A DNA stretch of 6,238 nt from an uncultured Klebsiella sp. (GTDB lineage Bacteria > Pseudomonadota > Gammaproteobacteria > Enterobacterales > Enterobacteriaceae): NCBI GenBank assembly GCA_902490055.1, contig CABUCP010000206.1, positions 1 to 6,238 on the forward strand. The letters are read 5' to 3'. Below are positions 1-5,611 of the stretch, one piece after another. Positions within the stretch are counted from its first letter, which is position 1. Each line of letters opens with the position of its first letter. Both the position numbers and the translations under genes were made by a program. The notes beneath the pieces are model-generated. The model ran no database searches. It was not told where the DNA came from and worked only from the letters and a program-made list of their open reading frames with translations.

Positions 1-2
1 TG

Positions 3-242
3 GTTTATGCCTCGCTGTTGGTACCGAGCATGATCCTGTTCGAATCCTTCCTGAGCTTCCTCGGACTCGGCACCCAGGAGCCACTAAGCAGCTGGGGCGC
101 GCTACTGAGTGATGGCGCCAACTCAATGGAAGTATCGCCGTGGCTGCTGCTGTTCCCGGCCGGTTTCCTGGTGATCACGCTGTTTTGTTTCAACTTTATC
201 GGCGATGGCCTGCGTGATGCCCTCGACCCGAAAGACCGCTAA
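3..242 (+). CDS. oppC: Oligopeptide ABC transporter permease OppC, C-terminal part (5' end outside window)
   Basis: This is the last 79 codons of an inner-membrane permease, read from base 3 to the TAA at 240-242; the start lies upstream of the window. OppC pairs with OppB to form the channel through which OppA-delivered peptides cross the inner membrane, powered by OppD and OppF. The visible part contains the hydrophobic stretch with SFLGLGTQEP, then a final membrane segment around WLLLFPAGFLV, and the tail GDGLRDALDPKDR. That tail is typical of the OppC/DppC branch of binding-protein-dependent permeases and, from memory, almost identical to E. coli OppC (about 302 aa). The stop codon overlaps the Shine-Dalgarno sequence of oppD, so translation of the two is probably linked. 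Identification is secure; only the cytoplasmic coupling (EAA) loop cannot be checked because it lies upstream. Confidence 0.95.
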   Translation, partial: VYASLLVPSMILFESFLSFLGLGTQEPLSSWGALLSDGANSMEVSPWLLLFPAGFLVITLFCFNFIGDGLRDALDPKDR

Positions 243-253
243 GGAGCGCCGTC

Positions 254-1267
254 ATGAGTACAATTGAAATGACCTCCGCGCCGCAGGCTGCGCAGCAAAG
301 CGGTCTGCTGTTGGATGTAAAAGATCTCCGGGTGACCTTTAACACGCCGGATGGCGATGTGACTGCGGTGAACGACCTGAACTTTAATCTGCGCGCCGGG
401 GAAACCTTAGGTATCGTCGGTGAGTCAGGCTCCGGTAAGTCGCAGACCGCGTTTGCGTTAATGGGGCTGCTGGCGGCAAATGGCCGTATTGGCGGCTCCG
501 CAACCTTTAATGGCCGCGAAATCCTCAATTTACCGGAACGCGACCTGAATAAGCTGCGCGCCGAACAGATTTCGATGATTTTCCAGGACCCAATGACCTC
601 GTTGAATCCGTACATGAGGGTCGGCGAACAGTTGATGGAAGTCCTGATGCTACATAAAGGGTTGAGCAAAGCCGCCGCTTTTGAAGAGTCGGTGAAGATG
701 CTTGATGCGGTGAAAATGCCGGAAGCGCGTAAGCGTATGAAGATGTTCCCGCATGAATTCTCCGGCGGTATGCGTCAGCGCGTAATGATTGCTATGGCGC
801 TGTTATGTCGACCAAAGCTGCTGATTGCCGATGAGCCGACCACCGCGCTGGATGTGACCGTACAGGCGCAGATCATGACCCTGCTTAATGAGCTGAAGCG
901 TGAATTCAACACCGCCATCATCATGATCACCCACGACCTCGGCGTTGTAGCCGGGATTTGCGACAAGGTACTGGTAATGTACGCCGGCCGCACCATGGAG
1001 TACGGTCAGGCGCGCGATGTCTTCTATCAACCGTCGCATCCGTATTCTATTGGTCTGTTGAATGCCGTTCCACGTCTCGATGGCGAAGGAGATTCGCTGC
1101 TGACGATTCCTGGCAACCCGCCAAACCTGCTGCGCCTGCCAAAAGGCTGTCCGTTCCAGCCGCGCTGCCCGCACGCGATGGAAATTTGTAATAGCGCTCC
1201 GCCGCTCGAGGCGTTTGCGCCGGGCCGCCTGCGCGCCTGCTTTAAACCGGTAGGGGATCTGCTATGA
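254..1267 (+). CDS. oppD: Oligopeptide ABC transporter ATP-binding protein OppD
   Basis: This is a complete 337-aa ABC ATPase, the same length as E. coli OppD. It hydrolyses ATP on the cytoplasmic face to drive peptide import through OppB/OppC, as a heterodimer with OppF. Visible motifs are Walker A GESGSGKS (56-63), Q-loop Gln111, signature FSGGMRQR (169-176), Walker B LLIADEP (189-195) and switch His227. The C-terminal oligopeptide/dipeptide domain has four cysteines (299, 305, 312, 329) around PRC, spaced as in the Opp/Dpp ATPases where an iron-sulfur cluster has been reported. The ATG at 254 is chosen because AAGGAG (241-246) lies 7 nt upstream and overlaps the oppC stop. Its own stop overlaps the oppF start (ATGA, 1264-1267), indicating translational coupling. 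All catalytic residues are intact and nothing suggests decay. Confidence 0.97.
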   Translation: MSTIEMTSAPQAAQQSGLLLDVKDLRVTFNTPDGDVTAVNDLNFNLRAGETLGIVGESGSGKSQTAFALMGLLAANGRIGGSATFNGREILNLPERDLNKLRAEQISMIFQDPMTSLNPYMRVGEQLMEVLMLHKGLSKAAAFEESVKMLDAVKMPEARKRMKMFPHEFSGGMRQRVMIAMALLCRPKLLIADEPTTALDVTVQAQIMTLLNELKREFNTAIIMITHDLGVVAGICDKVLVMYAGRTMEYGQARDVFYQPSHPYSIGLLNAVPRLDGEGDSLLTIPGNPPNLLRLPKGCPFQPRCPHAMEICNSAPPLEAFAPGRLRACFKPVGDLL

Positions 1268-2268
1268 ACGCCGCAATCGAACAAAGAAAAGTGCTGCTCG
1301 AAATCGCTGATTTAAAAGTGCATTTCGATATTAAAGATGGCAAACAGTGGTTCTGGCAGCCGTCAAAAACGCTGAAGGCGGTCGATGGCGTTACCCTGCG
1401 TTTGTACGAAGGCGAAACGCTGGGCGTAGTGGGTGAATCAGGCTGCGGTAAATCGACTTTCGCTCGCGCGATCATTGGGCTGGTGAAGGCAACCGACGGT
1501 AAAGTCGCCTGGCTGGGTAAAGATCTGTTGGGCATGAAGCAGGAAGAGTGGCGCGATGTGCGTAGCGATATCCAGATGATTTTCCAGGATCCGCTGGCGT
1601 CGCTCAACCCGCGTATGACCATCGGCGAGATCATCGCAGAACCACTGCGGACCTATCATCCGAAAATGTCGCGTCAGGAAGTGCGCGACCGGGTGAAAGC
1701 AATGATGATGAAAGTCGGCCTGCTGCCAAACCTGATTAACCGCTATCCGCACGAATTCTCCGGCGGCCAGTGTCAACGTATCGGTATCGCCCGCGCGTTG
1801 ATCCTTGAACCGAAGCTGATTATCTGCGATGAACCGGTGTCGGCGCTGGACGTTTCCATTCAGGCGCAGGTGGTGAACCTGTTGCAGCAACTACAGCGGG
1901 AAATGGGACTATCGTTGATTTTTATCGCCCATGACCTGGCGGTGGTAAAACATATTTCCGACCGCGTGCTGGTGATGTATTTAGGGCATGCGGTGGAGCT
2001 GGGTACCTACGACGAGGTGTACCATAATCCGCTGCATCCTTATACCAAAGCGCTGATGTCGGCGGTGCCGGTGCCCGATCCCGATCTGGAGAAGAATAAA
2101 ACGATTCAACTTCTGGAAGGTGAGTTGCCTTCACCGATTAATCCACCTTCGGGCTGCGTCTTCCGTACCCGATGTCCGCTGGCCGGGCCCGAATGCGCGA
2201 AAACGCGACCGGTGCTCGAAGGCAGTTTCCGCCACGCGGTTTCCTGCCTGAAGGTAGACCCGTTATAA
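1264..2268 (+). CDS. oppF: Oligopeptide ABC transporter ATP-binding protein OppF
   Basis: This is a complete 334-aa ABC ATPase, the E. coli OppF length, and the last gene of the opp operon. It forms the second nucleotide-binding subunit of the importer. Motifs: Walker A GESGCGKS (57-64), Q-loop Gln108, signature FSGGQCQR (165-172), Walker B LIICDEP (185-191) and His223 in IAHDLAVV. An insertion with KQWFWQPSKT (about 27-36) before Walker A is typical of the OppF/DppF type and separates it from OppD. The C-terminal tail carries Cys298, 304, 311 and 328, matching the OppD cysteine pattern. The start overlaps the oppD stop by four bases and has AGGGG at 1252-1256, 7 nt upstream. A rho-independent terminator follows the stop by a few bases, so this is the operon end. 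Confidence 0.97.
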   Translation: MNAAIEQRKVLLEIADLKVHFDIKDGKQWFWQPSKTLKAVDGVTLRLYEGETLGVVGESGCGKSTFARAIIGLVKATDGKVAWLGKDLLGMKQEEWRDVRSDIQMIFQDPLASLNPRMTIGEIIAEPLRTYHPKMSRQEVRDRVKAMMMKVGLLPNLINRYPHEFSGGQCQRIGIARALILEPKLIICDEPVSALDVSIQAQVVNLLQQLQREMGLSLIFIAHDLAVVKHISDRVLVMYLGHAVELGTYDEVYHNPLHPYTKALMSAVPVPDPDLEKNKTIQLLEGELPSPINPPSGCVFRTRCPLAGPECAKTRPVLEGSFRHAVSCLKVDPL

Positions 2269-2269
2269 T
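2240..2269 (+). promoter_or_regulatory. Possible weak promoter for the downstream channel gene, -10 over the oppF stop
   Basis: A perfect TATAAT hexamer at 2264-2269 overlaps the oppF stop codon. The best -35 at 18-bp spacing is TTTCCT (2240-2245), only 3 of 6 to consensus. Transcription would begin near 2276, inside the terminator stem, giving a leader of about 40 nt to the GTG at 2315. The hexamer may be a coincidence of the Leu-stop codons (TTATAA), which E. coli oppF shares from memory. It is the only local promoter candidate for a gene lying just behind a terminator. Confidence 0.25.
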
Positions 2270-2272
2270 CGC

Positions 2273-2300
2273 AAGGGCTGACTGACGTCAGCCCTTTTTT
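2273..2300 (+). terminator. Intrinsic terminator of the opp operon
   Basis: A perfect 8-bp stem GGGCTGAC/GTCAGCCC (2275-2282 with 2287-2294) has a TGAC tetraloop and can extend by two A-T pairs to 2273. It is followed by TTTTTT (2295-2300). It starts 4 bases after the oppF stop, exactly where an operon-end rho-independent terminator should sit. It also lies just 14 bp before the start codon of the next + strand gene, so that gene needs read-through or its own promoter inside oppF. Confidence 0.92.
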
Positions 2301-2314
2301 CTTGTGAGGTTAAC

Positions 2315-3138
2315 GTGGCTGTTACTATTTCCGCCGCCCGTTTGCGGCTATACCATTTGCTCTTCGATCAAACTCGCCGTTCCGGCCGCCGTTTTGAAGG
2401 TCTGTGCGGATTATTCGCGCTGCTGAGCGTGGTGATTATTTTTGTTGAGTCCGGACTGGGATCGCAATATCACCTGACCCTCGATGAATGGCATATCTTT
2501 ATCTGGCTGGAACTGTTTGTCACGGCGGTATTCACCGCTGAATATATTCTGCGCATCATTAGCTGGCCGCATCCGCTGCGTTATATCTTCAGCTTCTGGG
2601 GATTTATCGATCTGGCGACCATCCTGCCGCTATATGTGATGTGGTTGTGGCCGGAAATCAGCCTCGATTACGTTTTCGCCTGGCGGGCGATGCGGGCCAT
2701 CCGCGCACTACGTATTCTCAAGCTGCTGCGCTTTATGCCATCGCTGAATATTTTCTGGGTAGCAATTGTTAGCGCCCGTCATCAACTGATTCTGTTTTAC
2801 TCGTTTATTGCCATCGTAATGGTGATCTTCGGCTCGTTGATGTATTTGATTGAGGGGCCGCAGTACGGGTTTACCACCCTGAATGCGTCAGTTTATTGGG
2901 CAATCGTCACTATTACCACGGTATTACGCCGCATACGCCTTTAGGCCGGATCCTCGCATCGGTACTTATTTTGATCGGCTATTCTATCATCGCGATCCCG
3001 ACCGGGCTGATTACCACCCATATGACCACGGCGTTGCAAAACCGCCGCGCTCGTCGCATCTGCCCGGGCTGTAAGCATGATGCGCATGATAAAGACGCCC
3101 GATTCTGTAATGCCTGCGGAGCGGAGCTACCGCAATAG
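2315..3138 (+). pseudogene. Voltage-gated ion (K+) channel with C-terminal zinc ribbon, frameshifted at the selectivity filter
   Basis: Two overlapping frames together spell one six-segment voltage-gated channel. Frame one (GTG 2315, stop 2942-2944, 209 aa) holds S1 (about 28-46), S2 (60-82, with acidic residues), S3 (91-110, Asp99), an S4 voltage sensor with Arg/Lys at every third position (R124, R127, R130, R133, K136, R139), S5 (155-178) and the pore helix ending in TITTV at 203. The other frame resumes at 2923 with ITPHTPLGR, an S6 helix with the IPTGLIT hinge, and a zinc ribbon CPGC...CNAC. The expected GYGD filter between them is absent; consensus implies 13 missing bases. Restored length would be 278 aa. 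GAGG (2306-2309) precedes the GTG by 5 nt. This is not E. coli-type Kch: there is no RCK/NAD-binding domain and the position differs. As written it cannot conduct K+. Sequencing error is not excluded. Confidence 0.88.
2921..2924 (+). other. Frameshift/deletion junction in the channel pore
   Basis: At this point the reading frame ACC-ACG-GTA (Thr-Thr-Val, end of the pore helix signature) meets ATT-ACG-CCG (Ile-Thr-Pro, directly after the filter) with no bases between. In K+ channels the consensus is TTVGYGD followed by I/V-x-P, so one wobble base plus four codons, 13 nt, are inferred lost. The exact edge is ambiguous by a base or two. After the junction the first frame reads six out-of-frame residues (LRRIRL) to a TAG at 2942-2944. 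Confidence 0.8.
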
Positions 3139-3151
3139 CGGCAGAAAAAGA

Positions 3152-3185
3152 AAAAGCCTGCCGGTGTCGCCGCCGGCAGGCTTTT
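3152..3185. terminator. Bidirectional intrinsic terminator between the channel gene and yciU
   Basis: The stem AGCCTGCCGG/CCGGCAGGCT (3155-3164 with 3173-3182) has an 8-nt loop and is extended by AAA/TTT pairs to 3152 and 3185. On the + strand a short TTTT run follows. On the minus strand the hairpin is followed by TTTTTCTTTTTC, the stronger U-tract. It lies 13 bp after the channel stop and 23 bp beyond the yciU stop, so it can end transcription from both converging genes. Confidence 0.9.
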
Positions 3186-3208
3186 CTATGGGCGAATAGA
3201 CTTAACGC

Positions 3209-3550
<342 letters not shown>

Positions 3551-3572
3551 TTAAGCATCTGATGGGCACGTT

Positions 3573-5033
3573 TTACAGCAACGGACTGAAGAAGTAAAAC
3601 AGTCGCTCAGCGATTCGTTGCCACAGCGGGCGTTTAGCCCACAGTTTTGGGTCCAGCAGCCGTGAGCGGGAGATGTAATCATCCTGTACTGCCGCTAAAT
3701 CGCCGCCGAAACCAACGTCATCAATCGCCAGCGTAATCTCAAAATTGAGCCACAGGCTGCGCATATCGAGGTTAACGGTACCGACCAGACTCAGCTCGCC
3801 GTCGACCAGCACGCTTTTAGTGTGCAGCAGGCCGCCTTCAAATTGATAAATTTTCACCCCAGCAGCCAGCAGTTCGGTAAAGAAGGCGCGGCTGGCCCAG
3901 CCAACCAGCAGCGAGTCATTTTTGCGCGGCATGATAATGCTGACCTCAACGCCGCGCTGCGCGGCGGTACAGATAGCGTGCAGCAGGTCATCGCTGGGAA
4001 CGAAGTAGGGGGTGGTCATAATCAGGTGTTCTTTCGCCGCATAGGCGGCGGTTAACAGCGCTTGATGAATCAAGTCTTCCGGGAAGCCAGGGCCGGAGGC
4101 AATAGTATGAATAGTGTGGCCGTTAGCCTCTTCAAACGGCATGATGTTGACGTCCGGCGGCGGCGGTAAAATGCGTTTGCCGGTCTCGATTTCCCAGTCG
4201 CAGGAGTAAACGATGCCCATGGCCGTTGCCACCGGGCCCTCCATTCGCGCCATCAGGTCCACCCACTGGCCGACGCCCGAGTCCTGTTTAAAGTAGCGCG
4301 GATCGACCATATTCATGCTGCCGGTGTAGGCAATATAGTTGTCGATCATCACCATTTTACGGTGCTGTCGGAGATCCATGCGGCGTAAGAACACGCGCAT
4401 CAGATTGACCTTGAGCGCCTCGACAACTTCAATACCGGCATTACGCATCATGGCAGCCCATGGGCTGCGGAAGAAGGCGACGCTGCCGGCGGAGTCGAGC
4501 ATCAGCCGGCAATGTACGCCGCGGCGCGCAGCGGCCATTAGAGATTCGGCGACCTGATCGGCCATACCGCCGGGCTGCCAGATGTAGAACACCATCTCAA
4601 TATTGTGCCGCGCCAGCTGGATATCGCGAATCAACGCCTGCATGACGTCATCAGATTCGGTCAACAGCTGCAACTGGTTGCCCTTCACGCCGGCGATCCC
4701 CTGGCGGCGCTCGCAGAGTTTAAACAACGATTCGGCAACCGGGCTATTTTCCTCGGCAAAGATATGTTTACAGCTTTTAAGGTCCGTTAGCCATTTAGCG
4801 GTTGAAGGCCACATCGCGCGAGCGCGCTCGGCGCGACGTTTACCAAGATGCAGTTCGCCGAAGGAAAGATAGGCGATGATCCCCACCAGCGGCAGGATGT
4901 AAATAATCAGCAACCACGCCATCGCGGAGGGAACCGCGCGGCGTTTCATTAAAATGCGTAATGTAACGCCGGCTATCAACAGCCAGTACCCAAGAATGAC
5001 CAGCCAGTTTACGACCGTGTAAAAGGTTGTCAT
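3573..5033 (-). CDS. clsA: Cardiolipin synthase A
   Basis: This complete 486-aa enzyme, the E. coli ClsA length, condenses two phosphatidylglycerol molecules into cardiolipin and glycerol at the inner membrane. Two N-terminal membrane segments (about 3-25 and 37-58) anchor it. They are followed by two phospholipase-D domains, each with an intact HKD motif: His224-x-Lys226-x4-Asp231 with GSMN (238-241), and His404-x-Lys406-x4-Asp411 with GTVN (418-421). Both catalytic histidines are present, so it should be active. The ATG at 5033 is supported by AAGGAT (minus strand, 5043-5048) 9 nt upstream and by the conserved N-terminus [11 protein letters not shown]. It lies upstream of yciU on the same strand and is divergent from yciY across a 143-bp gap. 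The order clsA-yciU is as in E. coli. Confidence 0.97.
   Translation of the reverse strand: MTTFYTVVNWLVILGYWLLIAGVTLRILMKRRAVPSAMAWLLIIYILPLVGIIAYLSFGELHLGKRRAERARAMWPSTAKWLTDLKSCKHIFAEENSPVAESLFKLCERRQGIAGVKGNQLQLLTESDDVMQALIRDIQLARHNIEMVFYIWQPGGMADQVAESLMAAARRGVHCRLMLDSAGSVAFFRSPWAAMMRNAGIEVVEALKVNLMRVFLRRMDLRQHRKMVMIDNYIAYTGSMNMVDPRYFKQDSGVGQWVDLMARMEGPVATAMGIVYSCDWEIETGKRILPPPPDVNIMPFEEANGHTIHTIASGPGFPEDLIHQALLTAAYAAKEHLIMTTPYFVPSDDLLHAICTAAQRGVEVSIIMPRKNDSLLVGWASRAFFTELLAAGVKIYQFEGGLLHTKSVLVDGELSLVGTVNLDMRSLWLNFEITLAIDDVGFGGDLAAVQDDYISRSRLLDPKLWAKRPLWQRIAERLFYFFSPLL
4883..4890 (-). other. Chi octamer (minus strand GCTGGTGG)
   Basis: The + strand bases CCACCAGC read GCTGGTGG on the minus strand, the recombination hotspot octamer recognised by RecBCD in E. 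coli and relatives. It is inside clsA where the codons for Leu-Val-Gly produce it, so the match may be coding coincidence. It is the only exact copy I found by eye. Confidence 0.45.
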
Positions 5034-5068
5034 AGATGAAAAATCCTTTTGAATTGCTCTATATCATG

Positions 5069-5096
5069 AGTTTACGCATCATCATCCTTCTGGCAA
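5069..5096 (-). promoter_or_regulatory. Candidate sigma70-type promoter for clsA-yciU
   Basis: On the minus strand TTGCCA (complement of 5091-5096; 5 of 6 to the -35 consensus) is followed after 16 bp by TAAACT (complement of 5069-5074; 4 of 6 to the -10 consensus). The predicted start near 5062 would leave a leader of about 28 nt containing the AAGGAT ribosome binding site. Found by eye; other AT-rich hexamers in the same gap could serve instead. Confidence 0.4.
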
Positions 5097-5117
5097 ATAA
5101 AAAAGCAGCGAAAGCGA

Positions 5118-5145
5118 TGGTCAGGCAGATTCATCGGTTTATAAT
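5118..5145 (+). promoter_or_regulatory. Candidate sigma70-type promoter for yciY
   Basis: A perfect TATAAT at 5140-5145 lies 16 bp after TGGTCA (5118-5123, 4 of 6 to the -35 consensus). Transcription would start near 5152, about 25 nt before the yciY ATG. It is placed back to back with the clsA promoter candidate, as expected for divergent genes. Confidence 0.5.
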
Positions 5146-5176
5146 AAGGGCTGTTTTCACTCGTAGAGTCATAGCA

Positions 5177-5350
5177 ATGAAGCGTAGTAGAACGGAAGTA
5201 GGGCGCTGGCGCATGCTTAGACAAGTAAGTCGCCGTAAATCGCGCTGGCTGGAAGCCCAATCGCGCCGCAACATGCGCATTCTCTCCATCAGAAAGAGTC
5301 TGGTAAAACGGCAGCGTCACTCACTGTTGTTCACTTTCTCGGAATTTTGA
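5177..5350 (+). CDS. yciY: YciY, small Arg-rich protein of unknown function
   Basis: This 57-aa protein begins MKRSRTEVGRWRM and is, from memory, close to E. coli YciY in length and sequence; its function is unknown. It is very basic, with 14 Arg and 4 Lys in 57 residues concentrated in the first 47, including RWRMLRQ and SRRKSRW, and ends in a short hydrophobic LLFTF tail. Such composition would suit nucleic-acid or membrane-surface binding, but that is only inference. The same frame is open back to an ATG at 5036; I chose the internal ATG at 5177 because the family length is 57 aa, a TATAAT element sits at 5140-5145 inside the longer version, and GTAGAG (5163-5168) is a weak RBS 8 nt before it. 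It is divergent from clsA. Confidence 0.82.
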   Translation: MKRSRTEVGRWRMLRQVSRRKSRWLEAQSRRNMRILSIRKSLVKRQRHSLLFTFSEF

Positions 5351-5363
5351 GAGCTGATAGTAA

Positions 5364-5383
5364 AGGCACCGCTTGCGGTGCCT
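5364..5383. terminator. Hairpin after yciY, probable weak or decayed terminator
   Basis: A perfect inverted repeat AGGCACCG-CTTG-CGGTGCCT (8-bp stem, tetraloop) begins 13 bases after the yciY stop, the right place for a terminator. No U-tract follows on the + strand (GAGATTG comes next), and only TTT follows on the minus strand. It may be a transcript-stabilising hairpin, or a terminator whose T-run was lost at a rearrangement. Confidence 0.5.
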
Positions 5384-5556
5384 GAGATTGCTGACGAACC
5401 TCGTGCAACCGTCGGACTTACCGATCGCTTCTGCTTCTGCTTCTGCCTCTGTGTCTGGGCATCACTCACTCCCTCAAACCCTTTTTCATCTGTTGGTTTA
5501 TCAGCATGACGTCGGGTTGTATAGATTTACGAATAAAAACCATTCTCAGGATTCCC
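5384..5556. other. Intergenic stretch between yciY and the methyltransferase, no gene recognised
   Basis: Apart from the hexamer repeat I see no coding pattern, RNA gene or mobile element here. The short open frames crossing it (5373-5600 on +, 5466-5693 on minus) have no recognisable family, and neither supports a convincing gene. Composition drifts from GC-balanced near 5400 to AT-rich after about 5510, towards the methyltransferase promoter. In E. coli the yciY neighbourhood continues into kch, so this may contain the junction of a lineage-specific replacement. Confidence 0.55.
5428..5457 (+). repeat. CTTCTG hexamer tandem repeat
   Basis: Three perfect copies of CTTCTG (5428-5433, 5434-5439, 5440-5445) are followed by two degenerate copies, CCTCTG and TGTCTG, ending at 5457. 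It lies in the stretch between yciY and the methyltransferase with no gene assigned. In one + frame it would read alternating Ser-Ala, but that frame belongs to no recognisable protein. Confidence 0.75.
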
Positions 5557-5584
5557 TTGTTAACCATAATGTTGTATTTATAAT
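5557..5584 (+). promoter_or_regulatory. Candidate sigma70-type promoter for the methyltransferase
   Basis: TTGTTA (5557-5562, 4 of 6) and a perfect TATAAT (5579-5584) are separated by 16 bp. The predicted start near 5591 gives a leader of about 20 nt that includes the AAGGAA ribosome binding site. The surroundings are AT-rich, which fits. A second -10-like TATAAA at 5591-5596 would place the start too close to the gene. Confidence 0.55.
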
Positions 5585-5589
5585 GCAAC
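5571..5589. repeat. 19-bp palindrome over the -10, possible operator
   Basis: GTTGTATT (5571-5578) and AATGCAAC (5582-5589) are inverted with a single mismatch around a TAT centre, and the -10 hexamer lies inside the element. That position suits a repressor operator. No regulator gene is visible in the window, so the binding protein is unknown. A transcript begun at the predicted start would not contain it, which argues against an RNA hairpin role. Confidence 0.4.
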
Positions 5590-5611
5590 TTATAAAGTAA
5601 GGAATCTGATG

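Noticed and set aside
196..1890. Long antisense open frames opposite oppD and oppF (for example 196-669, 803-1174, 1438-1890).
   Set aside because: They are shadows of strongly conserved coding sequence, with no RBS or family resemblance.
2915..2945. Programmed ribosomal frameshifting restoring the channel.
   Set aside because: No slippery heptamer or stimulator is evident, and frameshifting could not supply the missing GYGD residues.
2896..3138. Separate 80-aa protein for the second half of the channel.
   Set aside because: Its start would be a TTG with no Shine-Dalgarno sequence, and its first nine residues are an out-of-frame reading of the pore helix; it is the 3' half of the broken gene.
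2315..3138. Identification of the channel as E. coli-type Kch.
   Set aside because: Kch has an RCK domain, is about 417 aa and sits beyond clsA; this protein has a zinc ribbon and would be 278 aa.
5036..5176. N-terminal extension of yciY from ATG 5036 (104 aa in total).
   Set aside because: The extra 47 codons include the best promoter for yciY, have no clear RBS, and exceed the 57-aa family length.
5373..5600. 75-aa + strand open frame between yciY and the methyltransferase.
   Set aside because: It starts inside the hairpin after yciY, contains the hexamer repeat as Ser-Ala, overlaps the methyltransferase promoter and resembles no known family.
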